Below the pieces are notes generated by a model. It searched no databases. It saw only the letters and a list, made by a program, of their open reading frames with translations, and was not told where the DNA came from. The position numbers and the translations under genes were made by a program. Below, piece after piece: positions 1-10,995 of a stretch of DNA of 64,000 nucleotides (position 1 is the first letter of the stretch; every line of letters starts with the position of its first letter). Source of the stretch: Carya illinoinensis (taxonomy: Eukaryota > Streptophyta > Magnoliopsida > Fagales > Juglandaceae); assembly GCF_018687715.1 (NCBI RefSeq), contig NC_056767.1:2294001-2358000 (forward strand), in the 5' to 3' direction.

Positions 1-934
1 GACTCGGGCTTGGACTGCCGAGGAGAATAGGCATGGGGATCTGCTTCGGACCTATTTGTATCTATCGGGTCGGGTCGACATGCTCATGATTGAGAGGACC
101 GTCCAGTATCTTCTTGGAGCTGGAATGGTAAGTCCGAGTAATTAGAACAGAAAATTATATTTATTTTTATAGATTTTATGATAAAAAGATAAAGAAAATT
201 ATATCAATATTTATAGAATTTTATATTTATTTTTATAAAATTTATGATAATAAAAAAAAAATATTTTTATCTATATAGAAATTATGATAAAAAAAATCTT
301 CTTTATAATCTCTAAATATTAGTTACGTCATGGGCATTTCTAATACCCGACGTTGTGGTTTTGATAGGATCCGGGAACAGAAAACAACCCGTACTTGGGC
401 TTCGTGTACACGTCGTTTCAAGAGCGAGCCACGTTCGTGTCGCACGGGAACACGGCCAGGCTGGCGAAGGACGGGGGCGATCCGTTGCTGGCGCGCATAT
501 GCGGCACCATCGCAGCCGACGAGAAGCGCCACGAGAATGCTTATGCCAAGATAGTCGAGAAGCTCCTCGAGGTGGATCCGACGGGGGCCATGCTCGCCGT
601 CGCCGACATGATGCGCAAGAAGATCACCATGCCGGCCCACCTGATGTTCGACGGCCGTGACCCGCGCCTTTTCGAGCACTTCTCAGCGGTCGCCCAGCGG
701 CTGGGCGTGTACACGGCTAACGACTACGCTGATATTATGGAGTTCTTGGTCGGAAGGTGGGGGTTGGAGAAGCTGGAGGGATTGACGGGCGAGGGAAGAC
801 GCGCGCAGGACTTCGTTTGCGGATTGGCGCCAAGGATTAGGAAGTTACAGGAGCGAGCGGACGAGTTGGCGAAGAAGATGGAGCCCCGTGGCGTTAAGTT
901 TAGCTGGATTTTCAATAGGGAGGTCAAATTGTAA
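1..934 (+). CDS. SAD: Acyl-ACP (stearoyl-ACP-type) desaturase, copy 1, 3' part
   Basis: Soluble plastid di-iron enzyme that inserts a delta-9 double bond into acyl chains carried on acyl carrier protein. The window opens inside an exon (1-127, reading [15 protein letters not shown]...). A 240-bp GT-AG intron (128-367) follows, then the last exon 368-934, which starts [12 protein letters not shown] and ends [10 protein letters not shown] plus TAA. Both di-iron motifs are present: EENRHG in the first exon and DEKRHE in the last. Splicing is phase 0 and there is no stop or frameshift in the visible part, so it may be functional, but the 5' end lies outside the window. The last exon differs from the complete copy at 31073-31639 by about seven residues, for example Asp for Tyr in AK(D/Y)GGD and Gly for Asp in LT(G/D)EGRR. 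It belongs to the duplicated block that ends at 3374. Confidence 0.93.
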
Positions 935-2481
935 ATAAAATCGAGTGGAGGTCCTTATGCACGTGTCAATTAATGAGCTTCCTAGACTTGCTTTCCGAGA
1001 CCTTGGAATTAAAGAGTTTTTAGCCTAATGGGATCCAACTTGGGCCTCCACGGTAAATCATAAGAGTACGATTATGGTATTGGACTGTAATGAACTGGGC
1101 CTACTTTTTGCTAGAACTCCTAGCCCAAAAGAAAGGCGGGCTTTGGCTAGTAACTATCTATTATTATCAAATAATAAACTTTTTAAATCTATCATTATTT
1201 TATTAAAATAATTTATTTTAATTATAATTATAGTTAAAATAATTATTTATTGATAAAAAATACACATTAATTTTCAAACGCTACTCAACTTCTAAGACTT
1301 GAAGCACATAACAGTAGCAATCTTCAGCTCAGGAATATTTCACAAGACCAGTTCAACTTTTGCCCTCATGTTCACCAACCTCATCGATGATCTACGAAAG
1401 GAAGTTCAATCAGACAGAGAGAGAGAGACCAGGAAGTTGGGAACTCAGGAATGTGTCCTAATTGCCCTCGATTCTAACCAACGAAATTCCTCACAAGCCA
1501 TGGGGAAATTCCCTACAACTAGAGAAACAGAGGGAATTCCTCTATGTCTAACCCCATCAACAACCAATCTCATATTTCAACCAAGCAAATCTGAAATCAA
1601 CCTTAAAACCTTGAAACAACAATCAAATGAATAAATCAAATAATAAAAAAAAAAAACCCAAATCAGAAACCACAACAGATAGACCAGGGTCCTGGAAAAA
1701 AGAACCGAAAAAGAGAAAAAAAGAAAAAGAAAAAAGAGATGGCTTGTTGATGGCTGCGTCAAAGTGCTCTGAAGAATGTATGGGAGAAATCGACGTGCTC
1801 TGAGAAATGGTGTGGATTTTTCTCCCCCACAAGGGTCCAAAGGGGAGCACTCCTCAATCCCCATCTGCTGTACTGGGCCTAAAACTTCAGTTTGCATGCT
1901 AATTCCTTCCCACAAGTGCCTCCCAAAAATGAAAAATAAAAAATGTAAAACGAGTAAAAATATGATGCCTGAAAAGTTAGGGATCTCAATGTGCGCAAGG
2001 AATGATGTATTTCACTCTAAATTTATTTTATAATAAAAATAACTTTATACTCTGACATATTATATCAAAACACGTTAGTTTATAAGTATATTTTTATAAA
2101 ATTCTTTTAAGGCTAAATCATTAGTCGTGATATTAATTAGAGATAGAGACACGAGTATGTTAATTAATCTCTTTCGTTGATTTCTGACGTACTATATCAA
2201 AACATGTTAGTTTGAATTTACTTTTATCAAAATACGTTAGTTTGTAAAACCACATATTTTTTTTTAATAGTTATTTTCATTTGTATATTTGTAAACTTTC
2301 TATATGTAATTGAATAAAATAGTTATTTTAATAGGACCTACATTTGTAGGGAGACATAGTAGCTTGTTATTGAACTCCATGCTACATAGATACTAGCTAG
2401 GAGTATTATACTTTGGAGGCTCCACATGCTTTATTTGAAAATGCACCACCTACTTCTTGTAATAGTACTATTCCTTTTTTT
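935..2481. other. Duplicated desaturase 3' flank, no gene seen
   Basis: AT-rich sequence between the desaturase stop and the PIN6 remnant. It is closely matched by 31640-33831 in the second block. The best conserved parts are about 940-1180 (probable 3' UTR), 1275-1960 and 2340-2480. The second block carries several hundred extra bases around 32900-33690. Short open frames occur but they are not conserved between the two copies and I do not support any as a gene. Confidence 0.6.
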
Positions 2482-3357
2482 TCATAGGCCTACAAATTTG
2501 TAGCACAGGAGGGTCATTGGTAATGAGACTAACATTCCAAAGATAACCCTACAAAAGGAGAAGAAATAAGACCATGTCATTGTTTGTTCATTATATATAG
2601 AAGCAATGGAAAATGAGTGAACTACACTTGGAAGTATTGCATGATCATACAAATTGACGTATCGTATAATAGTGACACTTCAGTGTTGCATATGTCAGTT
2701 TGTATCCCTTTATAATAATAGTATAAATCCAAAAACAAATCCCGATAAGCAATTCGATAACGAGACAAATGACTTTTGATATTGTTGGTGGTTATTGGAC
2801 TTTTATTGGAGTTACTACCAACGAAACATGATGATTGTATTAATCCAATGCTATTTTGGAAGTAAAACTGAAAGATGATTCTTAAATGCAACTTACCCTT
2901 TACTCAAAATGTCAGGATGAAACCCATATTCCCTCGCAAAGACAAATGGTACAATGCCTTGTGGAAGAGCTGCCTGTGATTCAGCAATAACATGATTATA
3001 AACCCAACAGATGGAAAGTTTTACAATCATAATTAAAATCCACCAGTCTCTCTCTCCAGGCAGTGATCTAGTGTATATGTATATAATAAAAAAGAAAAGC
3101 ACCAACATTGATGATGAATGTACATGTACATACAAGATATATATATATATATATCCATGGATGCATTGAAACCTTCTACATTGGTACAGCTCTCAGTACC
3201 TGTACAAGAGCAAAATGTAGCTTTACACCTCTTAATCCAACAGCAACCGAGGTGGCTGACATTATTATGGGTCCACAAAGGAAGCGAATTGCCATCCCCA
3301 TTGTTGCCCTTTTTGTTCCGCACGCAATAATCCGGGGCTGCAGGGCCATGAACAACC
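2482..3357 (-). pseudogene. PIN6-type auxin carrier, 3'-end remnant (last three exons)
   Basis: Three exons match the last three exons of the complete gene at 33832-38979: exon 5 at 3200-3357 ([14 protein letters not shown] to KLHFALVQ), exon 6 at 2897-2973 ([25 protein letters not shown]) and exon 7 at 2482-2548 ([10 protein letters not shown] to GL and a stop). Lengths (158, 77 and 67 bp) and splice sites equal those of the intact copy. Everything upstream is missing because homology stops at 3374, just inside the preceding intron. The exons remain open but carry replacements at conserved sites: LST became LSK, and LLYYIFLGL became LLCYKFVGL. Without a start or the first transmembrane half it cannot make a transporter. 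It is a by-product of the segmental duplication. Confidence 0.9.
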
Positions 3358-3376
3358 CTGCAATATTCAGCAATAG

Positions 3377-3607
3377 AAAATGATAAGAGTTATAACTATC
3401 CTACTATTCATTTATTACTCTTTTTATTTTTAGTTTTTTTTTTTAAATTTTACTTAATGATTAAAGAAGTGATTATTAATAAAATTATATATATTTTTTA
3501 ATTTTTTCTTAGTGATTAAGGATGTTTAAAAAATACTTAAAAGAAAATATTAAGAAAATAAAAAATTTCAAATCCTTTATAAGTAGTAAATAGATAGTGA
3601 TAGGGTA
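3377..3607. mobile_element. MITE-like element at the duplication breakpoint
   Basis: An AT-rich 0.23-kb block with no coding capacity. It shares its inside (cttaatgattaa..gaagtga, gtgattaaggat, aatacttaaaagaaaat) with the clearer element at 55943-56170. Its ends, AACTATCCTACTATTCATTT on the left and a reverse-complemented ACCCTATCACTATCTATTTA on the right, form degenerate inverted repeats. It begins within a few bases of the point where homology between the two duplicated blocks stops. Confidence 0.55.
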
Positions 3608-3779
3608 TTGATGTCGTAGCACTGTACAACCAACGAATATATATATATATATATATATACATCTCAATCATAACAAACTAACTGCAAATTTACCACAAGT
3701 AGTAATGCTCTAACAATAAAGAAAAAACTTACAGAATAATCAAATAATCAAAAGAACATTTGAGAAATGAAATACATGA
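3608..3779. other. Short AT-rich stretch with (TA)n
   Basis: Contains an (AT)n run at 3637-3659 and unremarkable AT-rich sequence before the first recognisable copia sequence. It may include the copia 3' LTR, but I could not define LTR ends because the partner LTR is missing. Confidence 0.4.
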
Positions 3780-3913
3780 AATATGTACGGTATCATCCAT
3801 GCCCAGACTTATGATTTAATGCAAGACGACATGTAGCTTTTGTAGTAGATAAACGACCTGCAGCTGGGAGATATTTATTGTGTAATAGCCCCCCACAAGA
3901 TGGAGAATAGAGA

Positions 3914-5409
3914 TTAACTATTTCCCATCTTGGACAAATGTAATCGAAGAAGATATGAGGGCAAGCCCTTGGTAAAAATGTCAGCCAGTTGGCTGTTTGA
4001 GGCAATAAGTGCAGTGGTGATGCTTCTTTTTTGGATTTTATCCTTTATCAAATGACAATCCAACTCAATGTGTTTTGTTATTTCTTGAAAAACTGGACTA
4101 GCAGCTATATGAAGAGCTGCTTGGTTGTCACAATAAAGTAATACCGGCTGTGAATGATGAATTTGAAGATCATTGAGAAGATATTTGAGCCAAGTAGTTT
4201 CAGAACATGTGGAGGCCAAAGAGCGATACTCAGCTTCAGCTGAGGAGCGAGAAACCACAAATTGTTTCTTTGACTTCCAAGAAACAAAAGAGTCTCCAAG
4301 AAATACATAATAACCAATGACACTACAGTGTGTGTCAGGACATGAGGCATAATCTGAGTCACAATATGCTCTAAGTTGGAGTGGAGAAGAAGATGAGAGC
4401 AATATGCCTTGACCAGGAGCAGCTTTGATATATCTGAGAATCTTATGTGCTGTGGCCAAGTGTGATGTTGTTGGATGACTCATAAATTGACTTAGAAGCT
4501 GGACATCATAGCATATATCAGGCCTAGTGATTGTGAGATACAACAAGCGACTTATAAGCCGTCTATAAGTACTCAGGTATGATAGAGGAACACCATAATC
4601 TTTGCTAAGTTTGAGGTTATGCTCAAGAGGAAACTTAAGAGGCTTGCTGCCAAGTGTCCCTGAATCAGCCAAAATGTCCAAAGCATACTTTCTTTGGCAT
4701 AAGTGAATGCCATTGGAAGATCTTGCAACTTCCAAGTCAAGAAAATAGCGCAAACAACCAAGGTATTTGATCTTAAATTGAGTGTTAAGGAAGCATTTAA
4801 GGGAGGCAATGGAAGATGAACAATTTCCAACAATGATAATATCATCTACATAAACTAGAAGTATAATGAAGGAAGTTCCATCTAGTTTAGTGGAGAGACT
4901 GTAATCAGCTTTAAATTGTTGGAATCCAAAAGCAATAAGTGAGGAGGAAAATTTAGAGTACCATTGCCATTAAGCTTGTTTAAGGCCATAAAGGCTTTTG
5001 AGAAGCTTGCATACTTGGTTGGGGCCTCATTTGGTGTAACCGGGTGGTTTACGCATATAAATCTCCTCATCCAACTCTCCATGGAGAAATGCATTATTGA
5101 TGTCAAACTGAAAAGGAACCAGCCCTTGACAGTAGCAATGGAGAGTAGAATTCTCACAGTAACAAGCTTAGCTAAGGAGGAAAATGTTTCGGTATAGTCG
5201 ATACATTCTTGTTGTTGTGTAAACCCTTTTGTCACAAGTCGTGCTTTCAACCTTTCTACAGACCTATTAGCATTAAACTTGGTCTTGTAGACATACTTGC
5301 AGTCAATAGCCTCTTTCCCAAGAGGCAAATCACTGATGAGCCAAGTTTGGTTTTGTTCTAAAGCCAAGAGTTCAGCTTCCATGGCTTTACACCAACCTGG
5401 GTGTTTCAT
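3914..5409 (-). pseudogene. copia reverse transcriptase and RNase H (decayed)
   Basis: Minus-strand Pol remnant. The stretch 5409-4882 carries the RT start (KHPGWCKAMEAELLALEQNQTW, FKTKFNA-type, LVTKGFTQQ). The catalytic box YVDDIII is encoded around 4860-4830, after a frame change. From 4753 to 3914 one open frame gives 279 residues with the RT end (YFLDLEVARS) and copia RNase H landmarks: AYCDSDYASCPDTHCSVIGY, SWKSKKQFVVSRSSAEAEYR, YCDNQAALHIA, HIELDCHLIKDK and ADIFTKGL. Several frames are needed to cover RT, so it is not functional. Confidence 0.9.
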
Positions 5410-6104
5410 AGCTTGTTTATAAGTAGTGGGATCAGAAATGGTTGAAATAGAAGTAGAAAAGGTAGTAAATGAAGGGGAAAATTTTTGGTAAGTTAAAAAA
5501 TGAGCAAAAGAACAAGAATTACCAATGTTGGACTTGGACAGTGACTAAGAAGTGGCTGGAAGTGAGGCCTGGTTGCAGTGGAACTCTTGCAAATACTATG
5601 GAGCTCAACTCTGGTGGACCTACGGAGAGGGGGTTAGATGGTGGAGAAGGGGGGTCAAGCATATGTGAGGAGGGGCAAGGAATTTGAGGGGAAAGAGAGA
5701 CAGATTTGTAAGATGTAGATGAGGTTTGTAGGGTGGTCCGATTTTGAGATGGGCTAGAATTTGAGATTGGGCTGAGATTTGGATGGAAGGGGCAGGATGT
5801 TGAGGTGTGACAGGACTAAAATTCAGGGAATTGGTTGGAAAGTCAAGTGAATTAGGTAAGGGTTTAGTAAAAACAAGTATGGGAGATGGGTTGGATGAGG
5901 CATGAGGTAAATGTTGGAAAGGAAAGGTGGATTCATGGAATATGACATCCCTAGATATGAAAGTGGTTCATGATTCAAGATCAAGGAGTTAGTAACCTTT
6001 AGTACTAAAAGGGTATACTAGAAAAATGCACATGCGACCTCGAGGGTCAAATTTCTTCCTACCTTGGTGTAAGGTGGAGGCAAAGCATAGTGAACTAAAA
6101 ACTC

Positions 6105-6659
6105 TTAAATGAGAATATGAATGTGGAGAGTTAAAAAGAAGTTCAAAGGGGTTTTAGTTAAGTAAAGGACTAGGAGTCCTATAATGAGGTACGTGGCTGT
6201 TAAAACACAATCATTCCAAAATTCAAGAGAGAAATTAGCTTGGAATTTTAAAACCCGGGCTACATTGAGAATATGTTGATGTTTTCTTTTCACAACCCCA
6301 TTTTGTTAAGGTGTGATAACACAACTAGTGTGATGAATAATGCATTTGCTGTTGAAAAAAATGTGCATAAGAAATTCTTTGCCATTGTCACTTCTCAGAA
6401 TTTTGATTTTGAGATCAAATTGATTTTCAATTAAATTGACAAAAGATTATAAGCTTTTTCTGGTTTCAGCTTTAGTGTGAAGAAGATAGAGCCAAGTTCT
6501 TCTAGTAAAGTCATCAACAATGGTAAGAAAATAATTAGAACCATCATAAGCAGGGACTAAATTTGATCCCCAAAGGTCACAATGCATAATTTCAAAAGGT
6601 TGGGTTGTTTTATGTTGAGTAATTCTACTCTTAAGCCTTTTGTTTCTCCAACACCACAC
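6105..6659 (-). pseudogene. copia integrase core (decayed)
   Basis: The minus-strand frame at 6659-6447 encodes MHCDLWGSNLVPAYDGSNYF and LTIVDDFTRRTWLYLLHTKAE, the catalytic integrase core with its D(L/V)WG and VDDFTR landmarks. The frame at 6293-6105 encodes [20 protein letters not shown], the usual sequence after the catalytic Glu. Breaks at about 6430 and 6300 interrupt it. The upstream zinc-binding part lies on the far side of the insertion, at about 11000-11110 (CYVCPLAKFHRLHF), which confirms that the two pieces were once continuous. Confidence 0.88.
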
Positions 6660-6861
6660 ACTAGGTTGAGCTGGATTTATCTTTTTTTTTTTTTTTCAAA
6701 ACGTGCATTTTGAATAGCACGGTATTTTACCCCTCACCCCAAAACAAATCTCGAATCATGTACAGCACAAATACCCATTCAAAATTTTTCCCCTCCCCCG
6801 CCTACGTTCTCCCTCCTCCGCCCATCTTCACCGCAGTGTTCAGCCGTCGGCGACTCCAAGG

Positions 6862-6908
<47 letters not shown>

Positions 6909-7600
6909 GATATTTGTGAAACGGGATTTTTTTGGGTCCTATTCGCAATCGCACGTACGTGTGGAATGGGATGTATTCCTCAATCGCAAACGCATGTCGT
7001 CAAAAAATTACCTTTACATTTTAGCTTTTTTTCTTTAGCCAAACAAAAGAACCAGGTAATTGAAGCAAAACTCAAATGCAAAGGAGAACTTAAAGAGTGC
7101 TTGGCTCAATGAAGATCGAGGATATTCAAAGGCCTAAGGCCTTAAAAATCAAGAATTATAATGCTTCAAAAGTTCTAAAATAAATGATAGAATTTTGAAT
7201 TCTTCAAAGGAAAATTACGATGAGTTCCTTACTAAAAAATGATCTAGTGGCAAGTATTGTAGACAGAGTTTACCTCCAAACCACAGTTTCCCTTTACATT
7301 TTAGCATTTTTGTCTTTAGCTAAACAAAAGAACAAAAATAGAAACTTCATATAGAACAAAAGCTAAAATGTAAACATGCCAGATTTTAATTGTTTAGATT
7401 TTCCTCATATACAAAATCGTAGCTTTATACATAAGGATTTGGTTTTTTTTTTTCTCTGCAATGTGGCAGCATGAGGTGGATTAAAATGTTGATGCTTGAG
7501 ATAGTAAAGATTTGATTTTTTTTTCTTTGCAGTACTCAAAACCATAGCAGTACTAAAAAAAAAACAGCAATATAGAAGGATTTTATTATTATTATTATTA
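6631..7600 (+). repeat. Left terminal inverted repeat with (CT)n
   Basis: Left arm of the Mutator-like element. It contains a T run at 6681-6695, a (TC)n microsatellite at 6860-6905 and a G+C-rich block at 6790-6860. About 270 bp around 7050-7370 have no counterpart in the right arm, so the left arm carries an internal duplication or insertion: the phrase CCTTTACATTTTAGC occurs at both 7011 and 7291. Confidence 0.7.
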
Positions 7601-7984
7601 TTTATAATTTGCAATACTAAAAAACACAGCAGAAAGAAATGGTATAGTAGTACTTAGTGGTCTATAATCTATGGGATGGAGTAGGGGGTGTTCCAAACTA
7701 GAGATCTTTCGGGCATGTTTTAATTCTCTCTCAGGGTTTAGTTTGCATGATATATATAGTGCAACAACATTAGAAGAAATCTCCATATCTTCTATTTGAT
7801 TGTAATTTATGATCATGAAGTATCTAGAAGGCCTATAATTGCATTGAACCAAAAAAAGGTGAAATGATTTAGTGCATTTCTGTTTAGTAACCGGGGCCTA
7901 TACCTATATGATAATTTGATCAGTTCAATAATTTAGAAGTGCTAAGTGGTGAAATGATTTATGCGTTTCTATTTAGTAACTTTG

Positions 7985-8545
7985 TTTTATCAACTCAGTT
8001 AAAATAGTATGATGGACAAAGATGGAGATGAAAGGCCACCCAGGCCTTCTACATCAATTCCAAGTTTCCAACGACTTAGGTATGATTTGGTCATAATGAT
8101 AATATAAATGTCATTGTATGAAATTTCTACTCAGTTGGTGTATTTTTATTTGTGTATTATAGGGATATCATAGTCTAGGAAATTTGTTCTAGTTGCATTT
8201 ATGATGCATCCAGATGCATCCAAATGCATATCCAAATTCATATATATACATTTGAATTTTTGTCTTACATGCATTTGAGTCATTCTAACACTGTGCTTAA
8301 TTACAGGCCCTATCAATGCCACCTTTTGGAGCAACGATCATCTACCCTCCATCGACTAATGTGAAGGAGTTAGGCCGAATTTAAAAAACGACCCATGTAG
8401 ATTACTTTCTAACTTTAATTTTTTTTTTCTTACGTGCATTTGAGCCATTCTAACATTGTGTCTAATTACAGGTCCTATCAATGCCACCTTTTGGAACAAC
8501 GATCATCTACCCTCCGTCGAGTAATGTGGAGGAGTCGGTGTGAGG
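7985..8545 (+). other. Exon-like fragments with a direct duplication inside the Mutator-like element
   Basis: A short frame starts at an ATG at 8011 (MDKDGDERPPRPSTSIPSFQ) and runs into a GTATGA donor-like site near 8080. Downstream, two copies of a segment of about 100 bp (8271-8372 and 8441-8541) each show an acceptor-like TAATTACAG followed by a frame reading LSMPPFG(A/T)TIIYPPS. The second copy ends in VEESV and a stop. This could be a captured host gene fragment. I do not recognise the gene. Confidence 0.35.
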
Positions 8546-9339
8546 CCGTGGTTGTAAATTAATAATTTGTTGTATTTTGGTTGTTGTCATAAATTATTGT
8601 AAAGAATGTCATTGCAAAGTTGTAGCTTGTTGTATTTTGAGTGATGTGATGAAATATGTTGTGGGTGTGAGACTCTTTAATGTAAAGCTTGGATTTTATT
8701 GTAAAGAATGTGGTTTGCAAGTTGTAGCATGCATATTTGTTGTAGCTGGCAAGTTCATTCAAGATTTTTTTTTAGTGTTGGTGTAACATGCAAGGGGATA
8801 CACATGTTACGGACAGATGAACATGATTTATTTCACAATTGTTATGAGAAGGGAAATGATATCTGTGAACCTGGGGACTTGCAGCTTTTGAAATGTAATT
8901 ACTGCACAATTGTTTGTGCCCAGCTTTTGAAATGATTTACTTCATTTTTTATTTTCAATTTTGGAAAATTCTGTTCAGTTCCAATGAAGTATCTATGGGT
9001 TTGTTTTGTCATGTTGGACCAAGGTGGAAACATCTCACTTCGTATTTAAAAGCACTTATTCGAGTGTGCTTTCATGTTCACGATGAAGGCAATATTTCTA
9101 CAAGGAAGAAACAGGTATCATATAAATCTAAGGCTCTATATGTTTCGAAGTAGAGAGATTTTCATGAATCGATGATTCATTCATGCATTCATAATATCCA
9201 TCAAATACATAGTTGGAACCATCCATTTACGATTAATAGTAACATATACATCTATAGTTTAAACCAACTACAAACTATTAATATCGATAACACCTAGTGG
9301 ATACACAATAATATACATGCACATTTATTATGGAGGATC

Positions 9340-9480
9340 CGCTTTCTAATTTTCTTCTCTTGCTTGTGAAGATCATTTTCTCTCTCAATTAGTTTATCTT
9401 TAATTTCTTGAACTTTATACTCGCACAACAATAAATCATCCTCCCTTTTTCGAAGTGCATTCTCTCTTGAAACCTGCAAG
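9340..9480 (-). other. Exon-like fragment encoding a charged coiled coil
   Basis: On the minus strand, TTGCAG at about 9480 is followed by an open stretch reading VSRENALRKREDDLLL, then a run rich in Glu, Lys, Arg, Asp and Leu with heptad spacing. It looks like one exon of a coiled-coil protein captured in the element. No start, no partner exons and no recognised family. Confidence 0.3.
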
Positions 9481-10309
9481 CATTCAAAAGTACACAATAA
9501 ATGCCTTTAAAAATTGAAAACTGCAAGCATTCAAATATGCATCAAATTTAGTACACAAGAGCACAAAGTCATAGCTACACCAGAGCATGTTTCTGGCAAC
9601 AAGAAGCAGTCCAAATAAATCTAGCTACAAAAATAGTTAATTGAATAGAAGAGAAGTTGTGTAGTACTAAAGATTATATAAAATTGCCATAAATGATCAC
9701 TGAAAGCTTTTCTGAGAGAAAGCTGAACTTTTAGGCTATCAATTACTTGCTACTTTTGATGTATCCCTTGTAAACTAAAGAACTACTACCGTGATAATTC
9801 TATGGCAAGGACAGCTCAAAATGATGCTAACGAATCTCAAAATTATTGATGGCAACTTCATGAAATGCATGCATCTCCTTGCCAACTTCCAAATTCCAAC
9901 ATAAACTAATGTTCACATTTAGGATTCAAACTCCTACTTTTTAATGCTTTTTCATTGCATTCGAATATAAGTTGACCACATAAGAGGATGATATAACAAT
10001 CCAAAATAATCTCTTCTTCCCATTGTCTTCAATTTCTTCTATTTTTCATCACAGTGTGTTTCCAAAACAGAACATAGACATGGACACAGACACATAATGT
10101 GAAACATGCACTGACACTGATGGTCACAAAAATGGATGCACACACACAATGTCCATTTAGCTCAGTAATTCCTTCAAATAGTCGATTGGCACAATCAAAA
10201 AAATCAAAACATTTGACCAACGATTTAGAAAAAAACATACAAAAAAACTAAACAAAACAGAAAACACAACTATGATGGGGAATTAAAAGGAAGGTTCGGC
10301 CGAAAACTT

Positions 10310-10654
10310 ACCATGGATGCAGATAGGGGATGCAGTACTTTCCTCTAGCTCACTATCTACTCACAGATCAGGGACGCAGGCACAGATCTTTGAGTACTGC
10401 AAAGAAAAAAAAATAAAATCCTTCTATCTCAAACATCAACATTTTAATCCACCTCTCTACATTGTAAAGAAAAAAAAAATCAAATCATTCTATATAAAGC
10501 TACGATAATGTATATGAGAAAAACCCAAACAATTAAAATTTGCCATGTTTACGATAACATCCCATTCAATTGACGACATGCGATTGCGATTGAGGAATAC
10601 ATCTCATTCCACATGTACGTGCGATTGCGAATAGGACCTAAAAAAATCCCGTTT

Positions 10655-10740
<86 letters not shown>

Positions 10741-10986
10741 CTAGGAGTGGTCGACCGCTGAATGCTGCGGTGAAGGCGGGCGGAGGAGGGAGAACATAGG
10801 CGGGGGAGGGGAAAATTTTTGTTTGAATGGGTATTCTGTGCTGTACATGATTCGGGATCTATTTTGGGGGGATGGGGGCTGGGAAAAACAGCGTGCTGTT
10901 CAAAATGTACATTTCAAAAAAAAAATTAAGATAAATCCAGCTCAGCTGGTGTGTGGTGTTGGAGAAAAAAAAAAAGCTTAAGAGTA
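10310..10986 (-). repeat. Right terminal inverted repeat with (GA)n
   Basis: Reverse complement of the left arm. Its microsatellite is an uninterrupted (GA)n of about 80 bp at 10658-10738, clearly longer than the (CT)n of the left arm, so the arms have diverged mostly by slippage. Confidence 0.7.
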
Positions 10987-10995
10987 TAATTACTC

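Larger units (their letters stand above)
6631..10986. mobile_element. Mutator-like element with very long terminal inverted repeats
   Basis: The two ends of this 4.36-kb insertion into copia element 1 are inverted copies of each other over roughly 0.7-0.95 kb. Both arms hold CTCCAACACCACACAC, GAGCTGGATTTATCTT, CATTTTGAA(T/C)AGCACG, AATCATGTACAGCACA, a (CT)n run, CCTATTCGCAATCGCACGTA and GGATTAAAATGTTGATG. The flanks TAATTCTACTC (6620-6630) and TAATTACTC (10987-10995) look like a 9-bp target duplication with a small indel, as expected for Mutator-like elements. I see no transposase inside, so it is non-autonomous. End coordinates are good to a few bases. Confidence 0.7.

Noticed and set aside
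1577..1915. Minus-strand frame beginning MWEGISMQTEVLGPVQQMG, also in the second block
   Set aside because: The two copies (1577-1915 and 32350-32583) share only the first third and differ by indels that break the frame, so it is not under protein constraint.
1..3374. Treating the first desaturase copy as a pseudogene
   Set aside because: The missing 5' end is due only to the window edge. The visible exons, splice sites and metal ligands are intact.
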